Below are positions 49,680 through 59,702 of a stretch of DNA of 64,000 nt, piece by piece. Within the stretch, counting starts at the first letter, position 1. Each line of letters starts with the position of its first letter. A program made the translations under genes and the position numbers. Origin of the DNA: Tachypleus tridentatus (lineage: Eukaryota > Arthropoda > Merostomata > Xiphosura > Limulidae). The stretch spans positions 42,628,035 to 42,692,034 of the forward strand of contig NC_134831.1 in assembly GCF_004210375.1 (NCBI RefSeq), in the 5' to 3' direction. Under the pieces are notes generated by a model. The model worked only from the letters and a program-made list of their open reading frames with translations. It was not told the DNA's origin and ran no database searches.

Positions 49680-50610
49680 AATTTTTTGTCACATGCTAGA
49701 AATACGTATAGTTACAGAGAGGAAATAAACAAGGTAATGAATGGAAAGAAAGTTAGTAAAAGTGAAAGAGGAAGTGAAGTTAAACTGAGTGTAAGTTTAT
49801 CCATTAGGCTGATATATAAAGGGTGTTTCACGGTTTGTATTATGACAACAGAGATACAAATAATAATTTGTCGCGTCAAAGGGTATTCTAAAGTAATTTA
49901 ACCTGTCTGTGTGGACTAAGATAAAAAACAACCATTTAGAGCTGTGGATACAAATGTGGTAACCAACAGTTGTTGTGGTGATTTTGAAGTAAGTTTCACA
50001 GCTTGAACTGTAACAATAGAAATAGAGAACAATAATTCGGCTTGTCAGTTGGGTTTTAAGGTCGCCAAACCAGTTTGGGTGGACTTTGAAAACGAGAAGA
50101 CAATTATTTAAAGCTCTGGATACAACTGTTGTAACCAACAATTATTGTGGTGATTTTGAAGTGAGTTTCACAACTTGCATTGTAACAATAGAGATAGAGA
50201 GAAATAATTCAGCTTGTCAGTTGGGTATTAAAGTAATTGGTCCAGTCTGTGTGGACTGTTAACATGAATAATAATACTTAAAGCTCTGGGCACAACTGTG
50301 CTAACCCTATGGGTAACGTAAGTACATTTATCATTGATTGTATTGTGATAAAACAGGAGAATAGAAATAATTCGGCTTATTAGTTGGGTTTTAAAATAAT
50401 TGAATCAGTTTGTGTAGATTTTTGACGAAAAAGACAGTAATCCAAAGCTCTAGATTCAATTGTTGTAACCAGTAGTAAACGACTTTTTTATATACGATTG
50501 AACTGTTCTAAACGTATTATTTTAAAACAAGTGGGTTGTGTGCTGTCCGTTTATTGTTGAAATGAATCGCAAACAAGTCACAAACACCTACTGTAAAAAA
50601 TCCAACTCCT
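49680..50610. repeat. Dispersed repeat family C, copy 2, with ~170-bp internal tandem units
   Basis: About four units of roughly 163-174 bp between 49830 and 50480. The words 'gtggtgattttgaagt.agtttcaca' start near 49975 and 50149, '(c/t)tgtgtggact' variants fall near 49904, 50078, 50246 and 50408, and 'aaagctct(g/a)' recurs near 50110, 50280 and 50440. Flanks match the 21.9-22.5 kb copy. The 114-codon minus-strand frame inside is not a convincing gene. Confidence 0.7.
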
Positions 50611-51689
50611 ATTTAAAAACTAACATGATGAAACACATTTTTTTCCCTTATGCGTTATTTTTCGTTCATGATTCTGTTTTTGAAATATTTATTTCAATCA
50701 GACGACGGAAAAAGTTGAGTTTGTTATGAAATTCCACCTCAAAAAGGAACACTTTTGCTCTTAATGAGTTTTTTTTTCTTTCTCAGATTGACCGTTAAAC
50801 TCTTTCAAATACTGGCGGATTGGTGATGATACACAACATTTTATAAAAGTTGAAAAACTAATAATTTTTCTGTAATGTGTTATTGAAAAGAAGCAATTTG
50901 ATACATCATATATTTTTTCTACGATTAACCGCTCAGGAGTTAAAGAGTATGACAGACATTTCGCTATTATATATATAGATGATTTTTGTACTGTAACATA
51001 AGATTATCTATATCACTGTGTAGTTACTTTAACATTTTCAATACTACGTCTTTATTTCCATGAGTTTTCTCTTTAGTTTCAATAACATGTCTTCAAAGCC
51101 TTTTTATATCTTTCAAGCCTTCGGTATGAGTACAGTAATCGAAAAAAAATTATTTAGTGCCTTGATATTTAAGTTTCTTTTACACTGATGAATTTGTTTT
51201 TGCCTCATTGTGTAAACTATTCTATATTTACCGGTTCTCTTTATTAGTACCTTCAGATTGCATAAATATATTTCTTTTACTGTTTCTGTTTAAAAAAAAT
51301 ATGTTATGGCAACATTAGCCTGAAGGGTTTTAGAAAATGCAAAAAAAAAAATTAAAAGTGTTCGTTAAATTTGATTTTTCTGGAGAATTGTGAAACTTAC
51401 AATTTTTACTCAATTTTCTAAAGATTAAACTTGCGAACAAAGTTTACATTCAAGCATAGTTTTCAAAAAAGCTCAATACAAAAAGAGTTACGAATGCGTG
51501 AAGTTCTCTATAATAATCTGCATGTTTATTTTAATAAATGTAAGGAGCTTTTTAGATGGCTAGATTACACACACACATCTTCGGTTTCCTTGAAATGTAG
51601 AGCAATAAAATTATGGAAAGGATAATTCTTAAGCACCTAAGAAAATAAAATTTTCTTGGCAAATTCAACTACAGAACTGGTTTCTTACT
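50611..51689. other. AT-rich, no gene recognised
   Basis: No domain or exon with good splice sites was found. Family B sequence begins near 51.69 kb. Confidence 0.4.
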
Positions 51690-52560
51690 CAATCCTGACA
51701 GCATTATCACAAAACCAGTCTCAGTGTGTTCTTTTACATAATGGAATGTTTATGGAGCAGTACCTGTCGGTCACTCAGTGCATTTGCGGGAAGACTATGA
51801 TGATATGAGAATGGTCATGGACTTATTAAAATATCATGAGCACAATTGGATCATTTGTGTAGACTTAAAGATGGTCAACTTTCTTCTTGGACAACAGAAA
51901 GGTTTCACCAAGTTTCCATGTTTCCTCTGTATGTGGGACAGCCGAGCACGAGACAGACATTGGGTCCAGAAAGACTGGCCTATTCGTGACACCCTTGAAG
52001 CAGGTATGCCAAATATCATACAAGACCCAATTGTAAGCAGAGATAAGATCATCTTTCCTTCTCTTCACATCAAATTAGGTTTGATGAAGCAATTTGTCAA
52101 GGCACTGGAAACCGAAGGTGAATGTTTCCAACACATCATCACAGCTTTACCAGGGTTATCATTTGAGAAGATCAAAGCTGGCGTGTTTGATGGCCCACAG
52201 ATTCGAACCCTAATTCGTGATGATCAGTTTGTTGCTAAATGACCGCTTTAGAAAAGGCAGCATGGTTATCCTATGAACTACAATGAACTTGTGAACAGAA
52301 TGCTTCTTGATCTCGGGTGCAACATGAGCATCAAGCTTCATTTTTGAACAGTCACCTTGATAAGTTCCCCTGACAACCTGGGGCTGTGAGTGACGAACAA
52401 GGAGAACGATTCCACCAAGACCTAAAGGTCATGGAAGAACGCTACCAAGGGCGCTGGGACAAAAGTATGATGGCTGACTACTGCTGGAGTATTAAACGAG
52501 ATTGTCCAGATGAAGTGTACAAACGCAAAAGTTACAAACGCAAATTCCTACCTGAATAAA
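51690..52560 (+). pseudogene. Family B element, copy 2 (3' half)
   Basis: Retains the second half of the family B protein. Frame 51778-52242 has HLREDYDDMRMVMDLLKYHE, CVDLK (the D323 position), KGFTKFPCFLCMWDSRARD, FPSLHIKLGLMKQFVKALE and GVFDGPQIRTLIRD. Remains of a GERFHQD segment follow (frame-shifted, about 52395-52425) with a YQGRWDKSMMADYCWS-like end near 52500. Upstream, 'ttacataatgg' words correspond to LLHNG. The N-terminal Cys half is missing. A piece of the right inverted repeat may survive at 52640-52700. The reading frame here is closer to intact than in copy 3. Confidence 0.75.
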
Positions 52561-53610
52561 ATACACAAACAAATTGATAAGCTATTCCTATAATTTCCTA
52601 TAATAACGAAAAAAAAATGTCAAATTGCATAAAATCTGTAGCTTGCAGACAAAACCGACTTCAGATTTGCAATCAACACACTCAAATTGACTCTTAAGCA
52701 GAGGTTCCCCAGTTATCCCGTTCTTAAGCTTTTTGCCACCTACAAAACTGAATTTAGTGAAATTCATGGTTCCTTTAAAAAACTGTTAATCTATCTGGGT
52801 TAAAAGTGATATATTCTTTGATTATATTTGAACAAACTAGTAGCTTTAAACTAGACATTTTCCATAAATATAACCATCGTAAATTAAATTTTTATTTAAC
52901 GTTTACGAAATGCGATCAATCTCTCTAGCGTTTGCATTTATTAGTCTGTTATTATACGTAAGTCCGATAAAGGAAATACAGTAGTCATACTTAACAATGT
53001 TAATTATATAAACCAAGTTCAGTTCGTACTGACAAATTAAAATAAGTTAGAAAAAACTCTGACAAGATCTTACCTTTAATACAGAACTTAAACTTCAAAG
53101 ATTTTCGCTTAAAATAAAAAAAACAACATATTTCATATACTGTTTCCAATTACTTATAGCTGTTGATTTTCATCGAGATATTCTTCATAGATTACTAAAA
53201 ATTACATAAAACTAACGTTCCCTTAGGCCTAGTCTTTCTGCTATTGGAAGTTACAGTCGTAAGTTGGATGTTTTTCTTTAAATTATTTCTTTCGGAATTT
53301 ACTTCTTCTGAATTGATCATTTAAGAGAGTTTCACTTTTTCTAACCAAACCACAGTATTGTCATATTTTTATGACAAGTGTTAATGTTGTGTTCGCTCAA
53401 TGAAACTATTGATTTGACCATAAACTTAGTATATTATAATCAGGACAACGTGAAAAGGATTAGAAAGTTTAAATTAAAAAAAAAAGGAATTTGATACAAC
53501 GGATTAATTTTTAATATTGAAATTTATGACCATGTAAATGGGTAGCAATGGGTTCTTGTTTTGTCCTTTTATTAACAAACTTCTTCAAAAGTTATGAAGA
53601 ACAGTAGTTG
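52561..53610. other. AT-rich, no gene recognised
   Basis: Includes a probable degraded family B right end at about 52640-52700, where 'aacacactcaaatt' resembles the TIR interior. Otherwise nothing is identifiable. Confidence 0.4.
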
Positions 53611-54306
53611 AATAATCGTTCTTGTTAGTTCAAGCCTATTTGCCACACTAGGTATGTTGTTGATATGTTTGTCTTGTTGAATAACAATGAACAAGTGATT
53701 CCTTTTTAGTACGTCTTAATAATAACGAATTTTCTGCTAGATTTGTAAATGAACACAATCTTTCATTTTAGGTATTATTGCTTAACAAATTTTATCTAAT
53801 AACATGTTAGATGCTTTTGCAGATATACTTTTACGGGTCTTTATTACACTACAAATTTTATACCTGTATCATTTAAACACAATTTTATTTTCGTTCAAAC
53901 TTAAGCAACAACTAGTTAATAATGTTAAACATTATAGATGTATATCCATAGGGTTCTCAATAATCGTTCTTGTTAGTTCAAGCCTATTTGCCACACTAGG
54001 TATGTTGTTGATATGTTTGTCTTGTTGAATAACAATGAACAAGTGATTTCTTTTTAGTACGTCTTAATAATAACGAATTTTCTGCTAGATTTGTAAATGA
54101 ACACAATCTTTCATTTTAGGTATTATTGCTTAACAAATTTTATCTAATAACATGTTAGATGCTTTTGCAGATATACTTTTACGGGTCTTTATTACACTAC
54201 AAATTTTATACCTGTATCATTTAAACACAATTTTATTTTCGTTCAAACTTAAGCAACAACTAGTTAACAATGTTAAACATTATAGATGTATATCCATAGG
54301 GTTCTC
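53611..54306. repeat. 348-bp tandem duplication
   Basis: 53611-53958 is repeated at 53959-54306. By eye only two or so single-base differences exist (such as 'gattccttt' against 'gatttcttt'). The two similar open frames that start at 53804 and 54152 are products of the duplication and have no recognisable domain. Confidence 0.9.
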
Positions 54307-54451
54307 AAAGGTGTTCCGTTTCAAGAATAAAACCAAATTTATGAGTAACAAATATTTTTATTTTGTTTTTAAAGTAAATATGTCATGCTGTGTTGTAATC
54401 TAAAAAGTGTGTATAATTCTTCTCGTGTTTCATAACATGCACACATTTTAC

Positions 54452-54459
54452 TGACGTCA
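54452..54459. promoter_or_regulatory. CRE palindrome TGACGTCA (first)
   Basis: Perfect cAMP-response element for CREB/ATF-type bZIP dimers, in a short CpG-containing patch. Confidence 0.55.
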
Positions 54460-54495
54460 CGACGGTACAAATTGCAAAGTTAACCGTCCCTTAGA

Positions 54496-54503
54496 TGACG
54501 TCA
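54496..54503. promoter_or_regulatory. CRE palindrome TGACGTCA (second)
   Basis: A second perfect copy 44 bp after the first (start to start). Confidence 0.55.
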
Positions 54504-54846
54504 TTTTAGTGTAGACTGACTGAATGACAGACAATACACTACTGTATAGTGATGGTAATGGTTAAAACAGGTGAACCATTCAGACAGTTTTGACTCCCTT
54601 TCCGGGAATCATGATAAAAAAGGGGGAGAGGTTCCACATAATTTTATGGACAATAACGTTAAAGGCAATGTGAACTATTTTCTATTAATATCAAGCTTTT
54701 GCTTGTTTGCAAAGTTTATAAGTTTTTATAAATTTCCAAATTGCTCAGTACTGTTTGTCCTCAACTACACGTAAGGCGTATTTCAACAATTTTTTGTTTT
54801 TGTTTTCAGAGTTTCTTCCGATTTAAAGACAGTTTTAAAAATCCTG

Positions 54847-55124
54847 GGCCCGGCATGGCCAGCTGTGTTAAGGCGTTTGATTCGTAATCTAAGATTCACG
54901 GGTTCGAATCCCCGTTGTACCAAACATGCCCGCCCTTTCAGCCTTGGGAGCGTTATAATGTGACAATCATTTCCACTATTTGTTGTTAAAAGAGTAGCCC
55001 AAGAGTTGGCGGTGGGTGGTGATCACTAACTGCTTTCCCTCTTGTCTTAAACTGATAAATTAGGTACGGCTAGCGCAAATAGACCTCGTGTAACTTTGCG
55101 CGAAATTCAGAAATAAACAAACAA
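54847..55124 (+). repeat. tRNA-derived SINE (GGCCCGGCATGG family), full length
   Basis: The head folds like a tRNA with A-box (tggccagctgtg), anticodon-loop region 'ttcgtaa' and B-box 'ggttcgaatcc'. The body has 'aaagagtagcccaagagttg', 'ggtggtgatcactaactgc' and a tail 'gcgcgaaattcagaaat'. The flanks 'aaaatcc' and 'aaaattcc' may be the target duplication. It is not a functional tRNA gene. Confidence 0.85.
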
Positions 55125-55583
55125 TAAAATTCCAAGTGTCTGAAAATATACCTGTTCTTTACGAGCTAAAGACGATATCACTTTAACGATAAGGCATCTA
55201 CGAAGAAAGATTTCCGAACATGTGTATTTTTCTAATTACAAAAACTGACGTGTATTTAGGCACGATTAAGCTGGGTATGATTCTGCTGTATAAATAGATC
55301 CTTTTGACATTATTTTCTGCGTTTCTGATGAAAGAAGTTTTATATTTCAAACATTTCTGGTCATTACTCCTTTAACTCAAAATGAATTCGATAAATAGCT
55401 TAGTTAAGATTTTCACAGTGAAAGTTCCTTTTCCAACTTTTTCTATACTAAAACTTTTCGGTCTGATATGAAAGAAGTTAAACAATCATAATTATAATTA
55501 ATAATAAACACATTCAAAAGGAAAATAATGCACATTTCTGCTGCTTGTTGACTGTCTTCCTGTGGTTGATGATTGAGAACTAG

Positions 55584-55678
55584 GGATGGTTTCTCACTAC
55601 ATGGACTGCGATATGTACGACAAAACTTCATACTGGGTGAAGGAGAACCCGTGATTTGGCTGGTGCTCAGTTCCTCTA
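55584..55678 (+). CDS. Candidate exon of a DEG/ENaC-type sodium channel
   Basis: A 95-bp plus-strand stretch between acceptor GAACTAG and donor CTCTA|GTATGT, open in the frame DGFSLHGLRYVRQNF..VIWLVLSSS. The S-x-H-G-L-x-Y-V pattern followed about 18 residues later by a Trp and a hydrophobic run matches the N-terminal HG gating motif and the start of the first membrane helix in ASIC, ENaC and pickpocket channels. Entry phase 2, exit phase 1. No neighbouring channel exon was found in the window. The minus strand is also open here (55748-55443) and has its own possible splice sites, so strand choice rests on the HG motif only. Confidence 0.4.
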
Positions 55679-55898
55679 GTATGTAAATAAAAATTAATCT
55701 TCTTACCAGTGAGAAAGTATTTTTCTTTAACGATGAACTTTCAAGCATTAAAATCAGTTAAACTTCTTGAAAAGTATTGAAAATATGCGGTTAAAATATT
55801 TTATTATATCGGGCGCTAATTTTACGTATTTCATTTCGTAGCTTCACAATTTGTAAAATGTTCTCTTCCTTGCTCTATATTTTTACTATTTTATTTAA

Positions 55899-56170
55899 GG
55901 CCCGGCATAGCCAGGTGATTAAGGCACTCGAGTTTTAATCTGAGGGTTGAAGGTTCGAATTCCCGACACACAAAAAATGCTCGTCCTTTCAGCCGTGGGG
56001 GTGTTACAAAGGACGGTCAATCCCACTATTTGTTGGTAAAAGAGTAGCCGAAGAGTTAGCTCTGGGTGGTGATGACTAACTGCCTTCCCTCTAGTCTTAC
56101 ACTGCTAAATTAGGACGGCTAGCGCAGATAGCCCTCGTGTAGCTTTGGGCGAAATTAAAAAAAACAAACA
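55899..56170 (+). repeat. tRNA-derived SINE (GGCCCGGCATGG family), full length with target duplication
   Basis: Same family as 54847-55124, 0.8 kb away and in the same orientation. It is flanked by 13 bp 'ctattttatttaa' (55886-55898) and 'ctaatttatttaa' (56171-56183), a target duplication with one mismatch. Confidence 0.85.
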
Positions 56171-56183
56171 CTAATTTATTTAA

Positions 56184-57269
56184 CCAATATAAAATTGCGG
56201 TCTAAATTTGTTCTAATTGTCTGTTTCATTTCTCTATACATACGTAAATCTATTAAAAACATAAAAAAAGATAGTAATTAAAAGTCACTGTTGGAAGCAA
56301 TGTTTTTAATTTCAAAATCAAGTGGTATGCTAGAGTAAATGCTAATTATAGTGAAAACACTGTATCTACAAAGTTGTTCTAGAATAAATAGAAATTTTGA
56401 GAATCTAATAATCCAGAAGTCTTATAGAATTTGGGGAAACGAAAATAGCTTATAAATGAGAGTAGTCAGTTTGTGAAGACTGAATGAAAATTGAAGAGAA
56501 TGCTTAGTGAATTTTGCGTTCAGTGTCAGAAAAGTGATTCATATATATTTACTGGGCTCATTGAACTACTCAGACGATTAATGAGAAAACTCAACAATTA
56601 TTTGTAAGTTAGATGTTCTGACAGTTAATCAAGAGAAAAGAGAAAGAGACTAAATATGATCAACCTAAAGAACAAATAAAACAATGTAAGACATGACACC
56701 CACAAATAATTACTGATCCAATACTAAACTGAAGTTGCACAGGTAAAAAGATACCAGTTTGAAACAAATTATTCAGAAGATAACAAAGAGTGCATAGGAA
56801 CCCTTATGGCAAACAGCCATTCTATAAACCTCCAAAACAAAACACTGAGTACATTGAGATTCATTATGCCTATGAAATGATTTGTTATGCTAAAAGTGGG
56901 AAAATTTAAGAGGAGGGAAATTACCACATCAATTAGTACTTCATCAAACATTCGTTACAATCAGAAGTGCATTAGCAACTCCACAACTATCCAATAGTTG
57001 GATGTGTAGCTTAGGTTTTATAAGCTTTTATGTAGCTTAGCTTTTAAAATTATAATTAAAGATTTACACTAGTAGCTACAGCAATATTGTGTTGGAACAC
57101 CACTTGACAAAGTTTCTGTTGACATGCTTGACCATCTACTACAGAGCAACAGTGAAACTAAATACATTTTTATTGGAATGAACAATTTAATTGACTTGCC
57201 AGTAGCATATGTTTTTAACAAGTTAGTAACAATTTCAGTAAAAAAACTAGCCAACAATATTTTTCAAGA
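56184..57269. other. AT-rich, no gene recognised
   Basis: No exon or domain identified. The sequence just before 57270 may be an older part of the gypsy remnant. Confidence 0.35.
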
Positions 57270-57745
57270 AGAGGGGTAAATTTGGAATTTCACTCAGATT
57301 AAAATCCAAATTCTGAATGAGGCTTGTTTGCCGAGATGTATCAGGTCCTTGAAATCAAAAAGACCATGAGCAACAACTTCATCCATATTCTGTTGGTATA
57401 TTGAATAACTACAACAGTACACTTTTAATGTGTGAATGAACATAAGAAAAATATGGGGTCAAGGTTTTTCACTGCTAATTATGAGCTATCATATAGAAGC
57501 TACAAAATTCTATTGGACATTCTAATGTCACATCCAGAGAACAAGTACTCAGCAGCCTTACGCAGACTGTATAGAGAGCTAAGGAGAACCACTGATGTTA
57601 TAAATAACTTTACTTAGGAGAGATTTAAATAAGTTGGCAGTAAAATGAAAAGTCACTGTAATGTCAATGCTGATAAGACTAGATTTCATCAAGGTGTCAT
57701 GGTATGGTTGTACAATTGCCATTACAAAAAAGGAATTCCAGAGTT
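57270..57745 (+). mobile_element. Ty3/gypsy integrase remnant
   Basis: Plus-strand translation gives LEFHSD*NPNSE near 57280, GLFAEMYQVLEIKKT at about 57320-57365, a run YSAALRRLYRELRRTTDVINN at 57540-57610, and DKTRFHQGVMVWLYNCHYKKG at 57670-57735. Together they match the integrase core, the linker and the GPY/F-type C-terminal module of gypsy retrotransposons. Stops and frame changes are frequent. No LTR was identified. Confidence 0.65.
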
Positions 57746-58202
57746 AAGCAGATGATAGTAAAAGCTACATGTTATACTAAAAAAAAAAGAAAAAAGTGAT
57801 GTGGTTTACAGAATTTAGGAGGATAGGCAGTCTAAGCCAAAGATCAACCACCATGATAATCTTACGAAGAATTTTGTTGAGAGAATGGCCAACAGGGTAA
57901 TTTTAGAGATGAATTTTACAATGAAAAGTCAATCTGCTGAAGTTCTCAGGGTTTCCATTGAGACCTTTTCTAAAAGATCACCAAGGATATACTCAGCAGT
58001 GGATTTGCTTGATCATAAATCCAGGGAGAATTCTGTCAGTAACAGAATAGTAATAAATAACAAGGACTAAGAGGTGATTTTTTCTGTATACCATAACACT
58101 CCTAAAATAAAAAAAAAAAACATTTGGTGTGAAACAGTTTCTATTTATTCTCTTTAGTTCTCCTGTTATTGTTTCTCTTTTGTCTCATTCTGGTTGGTGT
58201 GA
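57746..58202. other. No gene recognised
   Basis: A 61-codon plus frame at 57885-58070 has no recognisable domain and may be further gypsy decay. Confidence 0.3.
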
Positions 58203-58406
58203 TTAGTTATGGAAAAATATCAGCTTCTCACATTCTTTGTTATGTAAGGAGCTCAATATTTGTCTATCTTGAACTTTTATGATTGTTTCTAAGAATGTTA
58301 AGTTTTCTTCTGCATTGAGTGGTTTTAGGTAGGTTAAAGTTGCCAAGAAAGTAGTAAACCTGCTGTTGTGTTTATTTTCCATGATCCCATATACCAAATA
58401 TGTCAA
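58203..58406 (-). pseudogene. Possible Penelope-like RT fragment
   Basis: The minus-strand frame VYGIMENKHNSRFTTFLATL with following TFLETIIKVQDRQI loosely resembles the segment after the RT Y-x-D-D motif in Penelope-like elements (F/W..G..L..F..FL..L). The catalytic residues themselves are not visible. Weak call. Confidence 0.3.
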
Positions 58407-58640
58407 TGATGTACCTGTATCACATTTTTATAATTAAATCTATTTTGTTTCTATATTTGTTAATGGCTTTGCTTTCTAATGTATGCATAAATATTATTGC
58501 AAATGTGACTGCTACTCTGTCACCAATTGCTTTTCCTTTCTTTTGTTTGCACAAATTGTGTCTGAATTTAAATATAAAGGTAATGATAGGTTATAAAATA
58601 CAAACTGTATAAAACTTATTAAATAAGTGTATTATAAACA

Positions 58641-58690
58641 GTTTGTATCTGATGATGACATAATCTTGTCGAAATGTTGCACATTGATAA
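58641..58690 (+). ncRNA. Hammerhead-like core, degraded
   Basis: CUGAUGA, then UGACA..UGUC hairpin, then GAAA and UGUU follow in order, as at 59241. Stem I flanks pair only weakly. A palindrome 'tacaaactgt' / 'acagtttgta' (58601-58648) precedes it. Confidence 0.35.
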
Positions 58691-59167
58691 TAAAGTATTC
58701 TTCATTACCCATTCAAGCCATACATATCTCTGAATGCACTAAGTGTATTGTCATAAACTTTTTCAAGCTTACAGTAAATATTTTAGATATTTTGTACACA
58801 AAACACCTGAATTTTTAATAAAGTACTGTTACGAAGGGTTTGTCTAGAAATTTATGAAGCCTTTTTTGAGTGACTCTGAGTGAAAGATAATTTTAATGTA
58901 GAATAAAATAACTTCTTTCCATCTTAAAGTTTCATATTCATTTTCATGACAACTGAAACCTTGTAAATGAATATTAAGTTGTTTTTGGGAAAACTTTACA
59001 CCTTAGGGATTGATATTAGCGTTTTCACCTTGCTGTCCATAGGACAGGTAACAAACCAAATTTACTTGTCCTGCTTAGTTCTTAGCCAGTCCAAAACGTA
59101 GCCTCATATAAATTGTCTTATTTTCATATTATTAGTTTAAAATAAAGTAGAAATCACAATTTTTATA

Positions 59168-59370
59168 ATGTTTGATATTGGTTTAAATGTTTTTTTAACT
59201 AAAAATTGTGATAACACAGTGATATATGACACCGTGTGTCGTGAACCTGACGATGACCGAAGAAGGTCGAAACGTTGTTCGCTCCTCTACATAGAGTTTT
59301 TTCTATCCATACCAGCCATTTTTTACATGTATATTTTTCCCTACAAGTGGGTTTTCTCGTCAACACGGAT
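59168..59370 (+). repeat. Penelope-like terminal repeat fragment
   Basis: Carries the hammerhead-like motif at 59241-59282, then 'gctcctctacatagag', 'ttttttacatgtatatttt' and 'ctacaagtgggttttctcgt', collinear with the minus-strand tail at 13527-13400. No GIY-YIG block is seen upstream. Confidence 0.7.
59241..59282 (+). ncRNA. Small hammerhead ribozyme-like motif
   Basis: GUGAAC, CUGACGA, hairpin GACC-gaagaa-GGUC, GAAA, CGUU, GUUCGC. Stem I pairs GUGAAC with GUUCGC (one G-U pair). This is the same architecture as 13489-13527, with a better stem II. Confidence 0.6.
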
Positions 59371-59612
59371 GTAACAAATATGCCCAAATCTAAACTTGCA
59401 TCTTAGGCTCATAGTAATAAACTATCATCTTGGAAAAGCAACATTTATGCACGATTTGTATGCTTTCACTTATAGAACATGTATATTTAACACTGTTAAT
59501 GGCTTGGGCTACTATATTTCATTGGGCATCTGCTTGACGGGTATATATAGATATATATATAACTGTAATGCCTACTGTTACCATTCCCATGGCAAGAGTT
59601 AACACAGCTTAC

Positions 59613-59702
59613 CTTCTGGCTCAATCCAGTTTCTTCCACTGCTGTTCGATTGTAACTGAAAGAGAGTCCCAGGTTCCAGAAGAGAACCAATGATGGTCAA
59701 GG
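59613..59702 (-). CDS. Candidate upstream exon, possibly of the CREBRF-like gene
   Basis: A 90-bp minus-strand exon: acceptor TTTATGCAG to 59703, donor CCAGAAG|GTAAGC at 59613/59612. Phase 1 in and phase 1 out (2 + 29 codons + 1), open throughout as LTIIGSLLEPGTLFQLQSNS...NWIEPE. The exit phase is exactly what the 38.7-kb exon needs (G|TG making Val), which would give WIEPEVNSVGNLLRKMS. I see no clear homology to the CREBRF N-terminus, so it could instead belong to another minus-strand gene. The intron would be 20.9 kb. Confidence 0.45.

Noticed and set aside
49797..50141. 114-codon minus-strand gene
   Set aside because: It lies inside the ~170-bp tandem array and its peptide has no domain. 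Frame openness follows from the repeat.
53804..54403. Two similar small membrane-protein genes in tandem
   Set aside because: They result from a 348-bp duplication of AT-rich DNA. The frames are Leu/Ile/Phe-rich as expected from base composition and have no domain.
54847..54922. Functional tRNA gene
   Set aside because: The tRNA-like part is the head of a SINE with a conserved ~200-bp body, and a second copy with target duplication lies nearby.
55443..55748. 101-codon minus-strand gene
   Set aside because: It overlaps the plus-strand exon candidate. The peptide has no recognised homology, although a minus-strand exon cannot be fully excluded.
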